NCBI RefSeq assembly: GCF_020497125.1
Contig: NC_059084.1
Coordinates: 38,634,399 to 38,698,398, forward strand
Direction of reading: 5' to 3'
DNA: 64,000 bases
Source: Mauremys mutica
Taxonomy: Eukaryota; Chordata; Testudines; Geoemydidae
Positions 11,050 to 21,430 of this stretch are shown here, one piece after another (the first letter of the stretch is position 1; each line of letters opens with the position of its first letter). Both the position numbers and the translations under genes were made by a program. Under the pieces are notes generated by a model. The model was given only the letters and a program-made list of their open reading frames with translations. It did not search any database and was not told the DNA's origin.

Positions 11050-12876
11050 AACCTGGGCAGCGGTGATAATGAGATGGTTGAGTTCAGGATCCTGACAAAA
11101 GGAAGAAAGGAGAGAAGCAAAATATGAACGCTTGACTTCAGAAAAGCAGACTTTGACTCCCTTAGGGAGCTGATGGGCAGGATCCCCTGGGAGGCTAATA
11201 TAAGGGGGAAAGGAGTTCAGGAGAGCTGGCTGTATTTTAAAGAAGTCTTATTGAGGGTGCAGGAACAAACCATCCTGATGTGCAGAAAGAATAGCAAATA
11301 TGGCAGGCGACCAGCTTGGCTTAACAGAGAAATCTTCAGTGAGCTTAAACACAAAAAGGAAGCTTACAAAAAGTGGAAACTTGAACAGATGAATAGGGAG
11401 GTATATGAAAATATTGCTCGAGCATGCAGGGCTGTAATTTGGAAGGACAAAGCACAATAGGAGTTGCAGCTAGAAAGGGATGTATAGGGTAAAAAGAAGG
11501 GTTTTTACAGGTATGTTAGCAACAAGAAGGTCAGGGAAAGTGTGGGACCCTCACTGAATGGGGGAAGCAATCTAGTGACAGATGATGCAGAAAAAGTTGA
11601 AGTACTCAATGCTTTTTTTTGCCGCAGCCTTCACAGAGAAGTTCAGCTCCCACACTGCTGCACTGGGCAACAAAGTATGGGGAGGAGGTGAGCAGCCCTC
11701 AGTGGAGAAAGAACAGGTTAAGGCCTATTTAGAAAAGCCAGACATGCACAAGTCCATAGGTCTGGATCCAATCTGAGGAAGTTGGCTGATGTGATTGCAG
11801 AGCCATTGCCCATTATTTTTGAAAACCTGTGGTGGTCAGGAGAGGTCCCGGACACCTGGAAAAAGGCTAATGTAGTGCCCATCTTTAAAAAAGGGAAGAA
11901 GGAGAATATGAGGAACTACAGAGTGGTCAGTCTCACCTCAGTCCCTGGAAAAATCATGCAGCAGGTACTTAAGGAATCCATTTTGAAGCACTTGAAGGAG
12001 AGAAAGGTGATCAGGAACAGTCAACATGGATTCACCAAGAGCAAGTCATACCTGACCAACCTGATTGCCTTTTATGATGAGATAACTAGCTCTGTGGACA
12101 TGGGAAAAGTGGTGGATGTGATATACCTTCACTTTAGCAAGGTTTTTGATGTGGTCTAGCACGGTATTCTTGCCAGCAAGTAAAAAAAGTATGGATTGGA
12201 TGACTGGACTATAAGGTGGATAGAAAACTAGCTGGATCATCTGGGTCAATGAGTAGTGATCAATGTCTAGTTGGCAGACGGAATCAAGTGGAGTGTCTCA
12301 GGGGTCGGTCCTAGGACCAATTTTGTTCAACATCTTCATTAATGATCTGGATGATAGGATTTTCTCTGATGATACTAAGCTGGGGGGTGGAGGGAGGTAG
12401 ATGGGGTCCAGAGTGACCTAGACAAATTAGAGGACTGGGCCAAAATAAATCTGATGAGGTTCAACAATGACAAGTGCAGAGTCCTGCACTTACGACAGAA
12501 GAATCCCATGCACTGGTAGAGGCTCGGGACCGACTGGCTAAGCAGCAATTCTGCAGATAAGGACCTGGAGATTACAGTGGACAGTGGAGAAATTGGATAT
12601 GAGTCAACAGTGTGCCCCCGTTGCCATGAAGGATAACAACACATTGAGCTGCATTAGAAGGAGCATTGCCAGCAGATCAAGGGAAGTGATTAGTCCCCTC
12701 CATTTGGCACTGGTGAGGCCACATCTGGAGTACAGCATCCAGTCTTGGGCCGCCACCACTACAGAAAGGATGTGGACAAATTGGAGAGATTCCAGTGGAG
12801 GGCAACAAAAAATGATTAGTGGGCTGAGGCACATGACTTACCAGGAGAGGCTGTGGGAACTGGGCTTATTTAGTCT
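11050..12876 (+). mobile_element. Degenerate CR1 LINE ORF2 body, unit 1
   Basis: Plus-strand frames reconstruct the CR1 ORF2 region from the pre-RT linker to the C-terminus. WLNREIFSELKHKKEAYKKW lies at about 11310-11400. The RT fingers and palm (PDTWKKANVVPIFKKG, NYRVVSLTSVPGK, a QHGFTKSKSYLTNL block) lie at 11782-12159. The FSDDTKLG catalytic-box equivalent is near 12361-12385. A C-terminal RPHLEY...W block lies near 12715-12750. Frames break at several stops (11458, 11490, 11776, 12157), so it is dead. CR1 homology ends at about 12876, where the flank block also seen inverted at 606-785 begins. No 3' tail follows. Confidence 0.85.
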
Positions 12877-13429
12877 CTTTGGGACAGACATAAGAGAGTG
12901 CTCTGCAATATGGTGGGAAAACAAGAAATTGCTAATAATGATGTGTGTTGTTGAAGAAGTGATTGATGCCATTTCTGAAGGAACGAGCAAAAAATATAAA
13001 GGGTTGATGTGAATGTGATGTATGTGTATTTTCTTTTCCTAGCATGCATTGAAACACATACTTATCTTATCCAAAGACTTGCCTACCCTTGGAAATGCCC
13101 CTAGGCAGGCTAAGCTTCCTGGAGAAACCTCCAACCTCTGGAGGTCTGGAGGAGCACTTCCTCCACCCAGACCTTCTCATCAATCTAGCCTTTCCTTTAT
13201 TCAGGGAGAGTGTCTCTTTAAATCTATTTCAGTCTTTTGATCTTCCGCTCTTCCTAGGGAGAGGAATTCAGTCTTGGGAAAACTAGTCTAGCAGGCCCAG
13301 CATGGGTGGGAGAAGGACATCTCAGTGAATTGTCCTTGGTCTTTGCTGAGGAGCTATTAAATGGGCTATCATCCATCTTCCTAGGTAGTTTCCCAACCAC
13401 CCGGCTATTGAATTAACTCAATATATGAA
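12877..13429. repeat. OR-C 3' flank, paralogous to the OR-B 3' flank
   Basis: The part from about 13055 aligns by eye with 23040-23405 downstream of OR-B: CTTATCTTA, GGCAGGCTAAGCTTCCT, TTCAGTCTTGGGAAAACT, GGACATCTCAGT and TATTGAATTA recur in the same order. This shows an older duplication inside the unit. No gene here. Confidence 0.75.
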
Positions 13430-13483
13430 TGTACAAGAGTTCGCCGGGGCTCAACCGGGGCTCTTCGGTGCAGGGGTTGGTCG

Positions 13484-13735
13484 GCAGGTCCGGCAGCTCC
13501 TTCGGATACTGAGCACAGGGCAGGTCCGGCAACTCCTCCAGGTAGCGGGCACAGGGCAGGTCCGGCAGCTCCTCCGGATAGTGAGCACAGGGCAGGTCCG
13601 GCAACTCCTCTGGATAGCGAGAACAGGGCAGGTCCGGCAGCTCCTCTGGATACCGGGTGCAGGGTAGGGCCGGAAATTCCTCTGGATAGCGGGCACAGGG
13701 TAGCTCCGGCAGCTCCTCCGGGTAGCTGGCACAGG
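13484..13735. repeat. 36-bp minisatellite, 7 copies, unit 1
   Basis: Seven full units begin GCAGGTCCGGCA and end CACAGG, with point differences, then a partial eighth. 36 bp equals 12 codons, so the minus strand stays open and reads as YPEELPDLPCAR-type repeats. Confidence 0.93.
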
Positions 13736-13852
13736 GCAGGTCCGGCCAGTCTGGGCGGCTGCCTTGGGCTGCAGGAGCTTCCCAGTCACGGGCTCCACTA
13801 GGGACGTCTGCTCTCTCCGGTGGCTGGGCTCCTACTGTGCTCTGAGGGCCGG

Positions 13853-13860
13853 CTTTTATA
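13853..13860 (-). promoter_or_regulatory. Putative LTR TATA box
   Basis: TATAAAAG on the minus strand, between a GC-rich upstream segment and the region expected to hold the LTR start site. The same box occurs in the unit 2 and 3 copies (about 32625-32632 and 51495-51502). Confidence 0.5.
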
Positions 13861-14099
13861 GTTCCGGGTCGCCGCCTGACCCTCTGAGGGGTGGGGTCAG
13901 AGCTCCCTAGTTCCACCCACTCTGGCCTCTGGATGGGCTCTTCCCCCTCCAGGGCAGTGGGCAGCCACACCGCCTCACTACAATGAATATAAAACCACAA
14001 TTACAATATTCAGACAAACGTACAGATTATATAGTATTTTCATGAATTACTACAGGCAACTCCAAATCCATCACAAGTATATGGGTTTTTTTACAAGTT

Positions 14100-14204
14100 T
14101 CAAAGCAATATTTTTCTGTCTATCACCCTCTCCAGGGCTTCCTCCACCTCCTTATTCCTCAGACTGTAGATTAAAGGGTTCAACATTGGGCACATCAACA
14201 ACAT
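14100..14204 (-). pseudogene. OR-C: orphan C-terminal olfactory receptor fragment, unit 1
   Basis: The minus strand encodes the last 34 residues of an OR: end of TM7 ([20 protein letters not shown]) and a C-terminal tail RVIDRKILL, then TGA. Homology stops abruptly on the 5' side at about 14205. No other OR sequence lies between here and OR-A. It is closest by eye to the OR-B C-terminus (RVIHRKIFL), and its 3' flank is also paralogous to that of OR-B. It is therefore the stump of an older OR-B paralogue truncated before the tandem expansion, since all three units share it. Confidence 0.85.
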
Positions 14205-15034
14205 TGGTTTTTGGTTTTGGTTTTTTGGTATGTATTCTTATAGAGTAAATAATTTAGTGTGTCTTTTCAGGTGGATGTAGGAAGTGGTGTCAGGATAGCT
14301 ATAGTATATTTCAAAATCTTACCACTGCCTGGTACATTTTGAAACCCGCTAACAAGTTTTCTCCCATTTTCAGGCTGTTCCAGAGCAAGATAAATCTGTT
14401 TCATTTGATTTGGTGTTTTATGAATGTGCCCTTTTAAAACTATAGTTCAGACTAAAGCTACTACCCCATGTATGTTACTTACTGGGAATCTATCTAGTAA
14501 CAGAATGGGAGCACTCCGCCTGACAGATGGAACTGATGAGGGGAGGGTAAGAGGAAGAACTGGGGAGGAGATACTCTGACAAGAGGGTGACACGATATGG
14601 ACGCTTCCTCACAATAGTCTCTAATGTTCAAGCACAAACTGTGGGGGGGGTCTCATGAGCAGCTGTGATGTCCCTCAAGAGGGAGTGTAATTGGTAACTG
14701 GGTTTCAACCCTAAACCCGTTCCTAGAGAGTTCTAGGGACCCAGTAGACAAGGCCTTGCTGGTGTGCCACCTGTTCCCACAGGCAGCCTCTTCCTCTGAG
14801 TAATGCCAACATGCTAAAAGATGGGTTGCTTCTCATCCCACTGAAATAACTTAGGGTGAGGTCAGGTCCCATTTTACCATACCGCTGTCCCTAACCCCAT
14901 TACACCTGGAAGTGGAGTCTCACTCTTCCCCAAGGCAGCACTGGAGTTGTAGTCTCCAGGGTTGGATTGTGGCACTCATGATCTTCCTCACCTGAATACA
15001 CTCAATTAAGTTCAGAGGCCCCTACGACAGGGGG
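14205..15034. other. Intergenic DNA, unit 1
   Basis: No gene recognised. Conserved in units 2 and 3 at about 32982-33870 and 51848-52742. The middle part (14640-15000) is richer in GC and probably old repeat sequence. Confidence 0.4.
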
Positions 15035-15245
15035 ATCCTTATACCAGGATTGCGAGCTGGGAGTTGTAGTCTGTGTGTTTAGAAAACTATCAGGAATCAG
15101 ACAGCATAAGTGTGTGTTTGTGCCATGGCTGGCATCAGACGCTGCTGTGGCAACTGCTTCTGGAGTTGCTGGATTGTTGTCTTAATAAACCGTGTTGGAT
15201 TTCACCCTTTCGGTCTCAGCACTCACTACTCAGCAGTTGTTAGCG
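15035..15245 (+). mobile_element. LTR-like segment with polyadenylation signal, unit 1
   Basis: Plus-strand sequence ending in a CTTAATAAACC polyadenylation-type motif (15180-15190) and a short U5-like segment resembles the end of an LTR. In units 2 and 3 the segment begins about 40 bp further upstream at TGTGGTGTTG, which unit 1 has lost. No target duplication could be fixed. Confidence 0.35.
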
Positions 15246-15817
15246 TACCAGAAGCCTCCAGCCCCAGACTGATGTTCCTTCTAGCTTATTCCCAAATATA
15301 TTCAGGGCTGCATTCAGTGCACAAGCTGCTTACTGGATTGGGCCCTATAGGTGAGTTAGGTGGAGGAATGCATAACTTCCCATGGTTAGTGCGTCAGTCT
15401 GGGGTATGGGTGTCCAGACACCTACCATGGAACTGCATTGTGCATTCTCAGAGGCAGAAACATAGGTGCCTCAGGAACTTTTACTGCAAAGACATTGGCA
15501 CTGAGAGAGTTTAAGTGCCTACAAAATTGAATGGCAGCTGAGTGGAGGTTTTGCGAATCCTGGGAAGGCCTGATTCTGGAATTTAGGCACTTAAATCCCT
15601 GTGTGAATCTAGCCCCAAAATACCTTTTTCCTTTTAGGTAATACTAAATAGATAAAAGAAATTAACCCAATGTTTGTAATCCTAGAAATTTGAATTAAAA
15701 TTAATCTTTTATTTAGTGTGATACCATGTAGTCTGCATTTAAAACATATTTTACATTGGCTTATATTTGAGGATACATATCGTTTCAGACTTTAATGCAG
15801 TTCTCCAGAAACAATAA
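15246..15817. other. Intergenic repeat-like DNA, unit 1
   Basis: The segment 15331-15615 contains GGTGCCT and TTAGGCACTTAAAT words on both strands, as in short foldback-type turtle repeats. It is present in all three units. No gene. Confidence 0.4.
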
Positions 15818-15822
15818 TGAAG

Positions 15823-15892
<70 letters not shown>

Positions 15893-15893
15893 G
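15818..15893. repeat. (GAAA)n microsatellite, unit 1
   Basis: About 18 GAAA tetramers. Orthologous tracts are at 34668-34743 and 53751-53821. The Lys/Glu open frame across it is an artefact. Confidence 0.96.
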
Positions 15894-16383
15894 AAATTTA
15901 CCTGATCAGAGTACATTATTTTATTACCATTATGTTTGCTTTAGCAAATCCACTTTAATTGCAATTGTTACATTTTATCAAGAAAAAAGATGTGGCACAC
16001 ATACAAATACAATATTAAGAAATTGCTTTCTACTTGCTAGTTCCCTCAAGATAGTATTTTCTTCTCTGTTCCTTCCAATATACACGATGGAGTTGAACAT
16101 GAAAATCAAATCAAATCTTGAGGAATAGGGAACGTATCTGTTTTAACATGTCTTACTGAATCTTTTCAATTTGTCAGAGAGTCTCCAATGTTGTGTAATA
16201 TGGAATGCATAATAATCAATAATATGTCTGGTAGACTCTCTAAGGAGTCTCAAATAGATCTTCAGAAATCTAGAATCTCTCTTGAGGAATCAGAAATGTA
16301 TCTTAGGGGTTCTGAATTGACTTCTGAATAATTAAGAGATATCTGGAACATTATTTGAGGAATATGTGGTGTATTTTATGGAA
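15894..16383. other. OR-A downstream region, unit 1
   Basis: AT-rich 3' flank of OR-A, conserved in all units. It contains a run of short direct echoes (TCTC-AAGGAGTCT, GATCTTCAGAAATCTAGAA, TCTCTTGAGGAAT) between 16180 and 16370. Any OR-A 3' UTR would lie here. No polyadenylation site could be assigned. Confidence 0.4.
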
Positions 16384-17301
16384 TCATTTTCCACCTAATA
16401 TTTTCCTTATGGCAATTTTCACTTCCTTGTTCCTCAGACTATATATGAAGGGGTTAAACATCGGTGTCATAATGGTATAAATCAGCGAAAGCAGTTTGTC
16501 AGTGTCCATTGAACCCCTTGACTTGGGTTTTAAATACACAATCATAGCAAAGCCATAGAATAGAGTTACTACAGTGAGGTGTGAGGAGCAGGTGGAGAAG
16601 GCTTTGCATCTGCTCTGGGCTGAAGGCATCTTCATAATTGTGTTGAGGATTTTGATATAAGAAATAACAATGAAGAAAAAAGGGGTGATTATGAATAGCA
16701 GAACTACAATAAACACAGCTATTTTATTCCTGAAGGTGTCCACACAGGACAGCTCCAGCAGAGGGGGGATGTCACAGAAAAAATGGTTAATTTCATAAGA
16801 CTCACAGAAAGGCAAAGAAAATACCAAATACGTCTGCCCACAATGTACTAGCATGTTGACAAGCCAGGATCCGGCTACCACACTAGCACAGACCTTGTTG
16901 TTCACAATAAGTGTGTAATGCAGGGGGTTACATATGGCAACATAGCGGTCAAAGGCCATGGCCGCCAGTAGAAAACACTCTGTACCACCAAATAAAAATG
17001 AAAAATACATCTGGGCAGCACAGCCTATGAATGAGATTTTTCCATCCTCTGCCAGGCAATTGGCCACCATCTTGGGCAGGGTGACTGAGGCGTAGCAGAT
17101 CTCCACAAAGGATAAGTTCCTGAGGAAGAAATACATGGGGGTGTGCAGGGCGGAGTCCAACACCGTGACCAAGACAATGACGCCATTCCCAATCAGAATC
17201 ACCAAGTAGATGACCATGAAGAGCAAACCCTGCAGGTTTGTGAGGTTGGAGTATCCCAAGAGGATGAAGCCAGATGTCGTTGTGTAATTTCCACTCACCA
17301 T
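16384..17301 (-). CDS. OR-A1: olfactory receptor, class II, intact
   Basis: This is a seven-transmembrane G-protein-coupled receptor expected in the cilia of olfactory neurons, where ORs signal through G-olf. The 305-residue frame has all OR landmarks: N-glycosylation site NYT near residue 5, GN in TM1, TPMYFFLRNLSFVEICY in TM2, Cys of GCAAQ at the start of TM3, MAFDRYVAICNPLHY, paired Cys in EC2 (LPFCESYEINHFFCDIPPLLELSC), [18 protein letters not shown] in TM6 and [14 protein letters not shown] in TM7. The ATG at 17301 is chosen because the frame upstream has no other ATG and Met-Val-Ser-Gly-Asn fits OR N-termini. It is intronless. TM1 is three residues shorter than in the other two copies, through an in-frame 9-bp deletion near 17210. 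By eye it most resembles families 6 and 10; the subfamily is not certain. Confidence 0.93.
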   Translation of the reverse strand: MVSGNYTTTSGFILLGYSNLTNLQGLLFMVIYLVILIGNGVIVLVTVLDSALHTPMYFFLRNLSFVEICYASVTLPKMVANCLAEDGKISFIGCAAQMYFSFLFGGTECFLLAAMAFDRYVAICNPLHYTLIVNNKVCASVVAGSWLVNMLVHCGQTYLVFSLPFCESYEINHFFCDIPPLLELSCVDTFRNKIAVFIVVLLFIITPFFFIVISYIKILNTIMKMPSAQSRCKAFSTCSSHLTVVTLFYGFAMIVYLKPKSRGSMDTDKLLSLIYTIMTPMFNPFIYSLRNKEVKIAIRKILGGK

Positions 17302-18345
17302 TGGATGGCTATATTGACTCTGCAGAGACAACAAAGGCAGTAGACAACGGTTTGTCTCCTGAGGAGATTGTTGGCCTATAACTCTCTCACAGATGTGAAA
17401 TCACACATCTCAGATGTTATAGATAGAAACCTGCATAGACACCCGCGCCCTTATGACTGGGTTAGTCACATATTCTGGCTAAAAGATGTACAGAAATATA
17501 ATCAGAACTGCATAACTTTTTGTCAAAGTCCTAATACTGATACCATCTAACACAGATTCTCTCTGAAGTCCAATGACCTGGATCCTGTTTTTTTCAGAGC
17601 AGGATGATGGGGTTTTACCTAGAGCTGGTTGACATTTTTTCAACAACTCCCCACCCCCTGAAAAATATGATTTTGACAAAAAAAAGTTGAAAAAAGTGAG
17701 GGGAAAATATAGGAAAATTTGGGAGTAAAAACACCTTATTGTTGTTTAAAACTTTTTGTCCCAACAGAAAAGTCTGAAAAGGATTTAAAAAGTGGTAAGT
17801 GTTAATTTCACTCACATTTCATACCTCTAAAAATCTCTTCCCCTTTTTGATATTGGGGTGAAAAAGGGAAATCAGTAAAATGTGAAAGTGAGTTTTCCCC
17901 ATTTTGTCTCATTTTTTTCCTCTTTTTCTTTCACTTCAGCACATTTATTGCTCCACAGAGTCCAGGTCTCTTTCTTCAGAAGTACTTATCCTTTTTATTT
18001 GTCCCCTACTTATCTTTATCGGTTTCCTGTTTACAAGGAATACCCCAATGTCAACTGCACCCAAATCCCTTTAACAGGAAGACGATCCCAACTAAAGGTA
18101 ATGCTGGCCATGCTTAACCTACACTCATGAGTAGCAAATTCAACTACTTTGTCCATCTAACAAAGAAATATCTATCAAGATCCAATAGCTGGAAGTTGAA
18201 GCAGACTAGAAATAAGGTCTAATTTTTTTTAAAAGGAGAGTAATTAAACATTGGATCCCCTACCAAGGGTCATAGCGGATTCTTCATCATCGACAATTTT
18301 TAAATCAAGACAGGATTTTTTCTAAAAGATCTAATCTAGGAATTG
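17302..18345. other. OR-A upstream region and AT-rich spacer, unit 1
   Basis: The OR-A upstream flank, conserved in all units; the promoter and any 5' non-coding exon would lie here but cannot be placed. Poly-A and poly-T-rich repeat-like DNA (17620-17930) is of low complexity. No gene. Confidence 0.4.
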
Positions 18346-18403
18346 CAGGAGGTCAGATTAGATGGTCACAATGGCTCCTTCTGGCCTCTGAATCTATGAC
18401 TGA
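18346..18403 (+). mobile_element. CR1 3' tail fragment, unit 1
   Basis: GGTCAGATTAGATGGTCACA followed by GGCTCCTTCTGGCCT and GAATCTATGA is a CR1 3' UTR end on the plus strand. Unit 2 (37190-37280) retains a longer copy; in unit 3 it is replaced by an LTR. Confidence 0.7.
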
Positions 18404-19021
18404 TTTGAACCGTTCATGGTAGTGAGCACTAAACCCTGGGGATAAATGCTTCTGGAATCAAACCCCAAACATATATTCTGGATTTTCATAAAGGCCTACA
18501 TGAGTTCGGTGAGCAACACCTAATGGATGCCTAACTCTCTTAGTAACTTTTGAAATTCCCAACCAGGATTCTGCCCACTCACCCTTACAATGAATAACAC
18601 CTAACTCCAGTAGTTCTTCTGACCTGATAATGCACAATGTACTGTAGAGGGAAAACTCAATGAAGGAAAATACTAGATCTTCAAAAAAAATGGAAAAAAA
18701 TTATTTCTCAGAAATTTTATAAATGTGTTTTGCTCTGTTTTGATCAGCTGATAGAATTGTTGGTGTGTTTCAAAATTTGAAATTTTGAACCATAAAGAAA
18801 AATTTGAAAAAAATCTCAAAAATTTTTTACATTTTTTCCAGGAATTTTTTAAAAAATGAATACAAGTATAAGAAAACATTTTTTTATAAATCCTGTTTTC
18901 CCTGTCCAATTTCACCACTTTTCTGCCAACACTAATACAGCTGACTAATATTATTCCCCCAAATAATCCAGTTGACTTCTGAAATATCAATAAACACGTT
19001 TTTTTTCCTGTTTTATGAGTA
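18404..19021. other. AT-rich spacer, unit 1
   Basis: No gene. Relative to units 2 and 3 it lacks about 190 bp at 18626-18645 (present at 37502-37696 and 57340-57540). Confidence 0.45.
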
Positions 19022-19221
19022 CAGTAGAACCTCAGAGTTACCAACACCAGAGTTATGAACAGACCGGTCAGCCACATGCCTCATTGGGAACCAGAAGTAT
19101 GCAATATTCAGGTATAAACTTTTGAAAGAACAACCATAACATTTTGTTCAGTTATGAACATTTCCGAGTTATGAACAACCTCTGTTGTTCCTGAGGTGTT
19201 TGTAAATATGAGGTTCTACTG
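19022..19221. mobile_element. Tigger-like (TcMar) MITE, unit 1
   Basis: Terminal inverted repeats begin CAGTAGAACCTCAGAGTTAC on the left; on the right the inverse reads CAGTAGAACCTCATA. The element is flanked by TA (19020-19021 and 19222-19223), the mariner/Tigger target. It is 200 bp long and has no coding capacity. Units 2 and 3 hold it at 38081-38284 and 57920-58123. Confidence 0.85.
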
Positions 19222-19251
19222 TAAAAGGCAAAACACTGTCCACTGAAACTT

Positions 19252-19408
19252 AGAATCATAGAATCACAGGGTTGGAAGGGACCTCAGGAGCAGGATCAAC
19301 TCAAAGCAGGACCAATCCCCAACTAAATCATCCCAACCAGGGCTTTGTCAAGCCTGACCTTAAAAACATCTAAGGAAGGAGATTCCACCACCTCACTAGG
19401 TAACTTAA
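19252..19408 (-). mobile_element. CR1 3' end, unit 1
   Basis: The minus strand carries the CR1 3' UTR (GGTGGTGGAATCTCCTTCCT, AAGGTCAGGCTTGACAAAGC, GGTCCCTTCCAACCCTG) and ends in an ATTCTATGATTCTAAG octamer-type tail. Units 2 and 3 match at 38315-38477 and 58154-58317. Confidence 0.88.
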
Positions 19409-19606
19409 TGAGACAGAGTCTGCTCCCAGTTATTTTGGTGTAAATCTAAGCTGGCTTTACTAACAATGAGGTTGCCCCGTGGTTAGTATATCAAATTAAA
19501 TCTCATTTTACAAGTTCTATTTCTGGGTGTCTCATTTCTCTATCTCTAAAACAGGGCTATTGTTTGTTTTGGCTATTTTTGAAACCTTATGCACAAATGC
19601 ACAAAA
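19409..19606. other. Intergenic DNA, unit 1
   Basis: Nothing recognised. Confidence 0.4.
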
Positions 19607-20089
19607 TACACATCTGCGTGCACACACAACTATACATAGGAAGACTTAGGGGCACACTGACTGATAGGAAGACCTAAGCAAAAATGTGTTACCTTTAACA
19701 CACAAACAAAGCAAACGTGCAATTTATGAACATATTGAAAAGCATGCATGTACACAGGGTCAGAGACACTACACACACACACACCAATACATATACATTG
19801 CACACGCTTCCTAAAACATATGCATCGACAGGTGCAAAGATACTGTTGCAGGCCCTGTAGCACAATCACAGCCAGACTCACAAATACACCCCCCAATACA
19901 CACTGCAAATGTACTCTCATTTTTTCTAACACACATTTGTTATAAATATACCTAGGGACTTTCACAAACACATAAAAATTACAACACGCACAAACAGCAA
20001 TTACTGTGAAATACACCTTGGACTCACCAACTAACACCTGTGAAGAAACTCACATATTTAAACACAGGATTCCAAAGTATATCCCCATA
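19607..20089. repeat. CA-rich low-complexity tract, unit 1
   Basis: About 480 bp of ACACA-type words interspersed with ATAAA. Open frames on both strands (Cys/Val-rich on minus, His/Thr-rich on plus) are artefacts. Equivalent tracts are at 38660-39160 and 58500-58996. Confidence 0.75.
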
Positions 20090-20138
20090 CTATCTATCTA
20101 TCTATCTGTCTATCTGTCTATCTATCTATCTATCTATC
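20090..20138. repeat. (CTAT)n microsatellite, unit 1
   Basis: Roughly twelve CTAT units interrupted by two CTGT variants. Confidence 0.95.
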
Positions 20139-21061
20139 GTGGTGAGACATGAAAAAAGTAAGGTATAAAAATTTGGTTTCAGGCTGAGATTTTCAAAATT
20201 TCCTGAGAAAAGTTTAGTCATCACGTTTTTGTGAACATTTTAGTTTCAACCAATCAGAATTTTCCAATGAAAGAAACTTTCACAGAAAAAAGTCATGCCT
20301 AGCCTATACTTTAGCCTATACTTATCTATCAATCTTGAGTTGCATGTAACAGCTGCATGAGATGATGTAAAGTTTATAAACATGTGTAATCTCATTCATA
20401 TAATGACAACAGGATTACCTGTATGAATTAAGTTACTCATGGGCATCAGTTTTGTAGACTCAGGTCATGAAAGATAACTTCTTGTAGCTCAGTCAAACAC
20501 GTCAGACCCAGGTATTGAACTGCTTCATGGAGCCTTAGAATGACTAAGGATAAGAATATTAAAGTTACATATGCCAGGTATGGTCTCAGCCTCTTCTTTT
20601 GACACAGCCCAAACTATAAAGAATATTATTTTTGGTAGAGCTAACAGGGAAAAAGGCCTGGTAAAATGAATAAGAGAGTTCTACCTCCTTCAGGAGCAAA
20701 GACACAATGCGAGCAACGTCTATTAGTCCACAATTCCAGTAAGACACATTCCTCTCTCTGGCCTCCTCCCTGCTTTGACCTCTTTTGGAAAACACATGCA
20801 TGTCTTTAGAAGAACTTTCCATCAGCCTCTCCCCACTTCTGTATGTACTGGTAGCCAGTCACCTCTGACGGAGTGGCAGAGCAGAGAGCATTGGTTACAT
20901 TGTTGCTCATCCATTTCCCAAAGGTCACTGTTACCAATGTTAGAAACTGACTCAGCTTGGTACCAAGGGGACTCAGTCTCATTAGCTGCATCCAAGCAGC
21001 ATCAAACATAGTTCTAGGAACTGTACAGTGACACTAGCCAAATTCAGCAGTGAGTGGAAAT
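20139..21061. other. Intergenic DNA, unit 1
   Basis: No gene recognised. Well conserved between units (39233-40150, 59041-59960). Short open frames on both strands are not protein-like. Confidence 0.4.
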
Positions 21062-21430
21062 CAGGGCCGCCCAGAGGATTCAGGGGGCCTGGGGTCTTCG
21101 GCGGTGGGGGGCCCCCACTACGGTGGTAATTCAGTGGCGGGGGTCCTTCTGCTCCGGGACGCGCCGCGGAAGTGCCCTGAAGACCTGCGGCAGTCCCGGA
21201 GTGGAAGGATCCCCGCCGCCAAATTACCGATGAAGTGGGGGCCCCCCGCCACTGAAGACCCAGAGCTGAAGACGCTCCAGGGCCCCGGGCCCCGTGAGAG
21301 TTTTCCGGGGCCCCCAGAGTGAGTGAAGGTCCCTGCTCCAGGGCTCCCAAAAATTCTCGTAGGGGCCCCTGTGGGGCCTGGAGCCTGGGGCAAATTGCCC
21401 CACTTCCCCTCTCCCCCCCGGACGGTCCTG
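21062..21430. mobile_element. hAT-like GC-rich MITE, private to unit 1
   Basis: A 369-bp GC-rich insert begins CAGGGCCGCCCAGAGG and ends with the near-inverse CCGGACGGTCCTG. It is flanked by GTGGAAAT (21054-21061) and GTGGAATC (21431-21438), a diverged 8-bp target duplication. Units 2 and 3 have an uninterrupted GAGTGGAACCTTC at this place (40147, 59953), so they show the empty site. Confidence 0.82.

Larger units (their letters stand above)
13430..13982 (-). mobile_element. Solo LTR (internally shortened), unit 1
   Basis: A GC-rich insert has canonical TGTAGTG...TGTACA ends on the minus strand and a 5-bp target duplication (ATGAA at 13425-13429 and 13983-13987). A TATAAAAG box lies at 13853-13860 (minus), with a GC-rich promoter-like context, followed downstream by a 36-bp minisatellite. 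The paralogous flank near OR-B (about 23400) lacks the insert and has one copy of the target word. At 553 bp it is about half the length of the unit 2 and 3 copies, having lost the segment distal to the minisatellite. The long open frame across it is not a gene. Confidence 0.75.

Noticed and set aside
11782..12159. Functional reverse transcriptase gene
   Set aside because: CR1 RT motifs are present but interrupted by several stops and frameshifts in every unit.
13484..13735. CRISPR-like array
   Set aside because: Repeats are contiguous 36-mers without spacers, inside an LTR in vertebrate DNA.
13413..14000. 195-codon proline-rich protein with 12-residue repeats as a real gene
   Set aside because: The frame lies across an LTR and its minisatellite, begins in flanking DNA, and its openness follows from a 36-bp period. 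Alternative frames over the same repeat are also open.
17302..17334. Upstream extension of OR-A1 to 17334 (and of OR-A3 to 55268) giving 316 and 319 residues
   Set aside because: The codon at the extended start is TTG, not ATG, and the extension is closed in unit 2. The ATG in MVSGNYTT is shared by all three copies and gives a normal OR N-terminus.
19630..20037. Cysteine-rich secreted protein on the minus strand
   Set aside because: The frame arises from a CA-rich tract and is not preserved in frame in the other two units.
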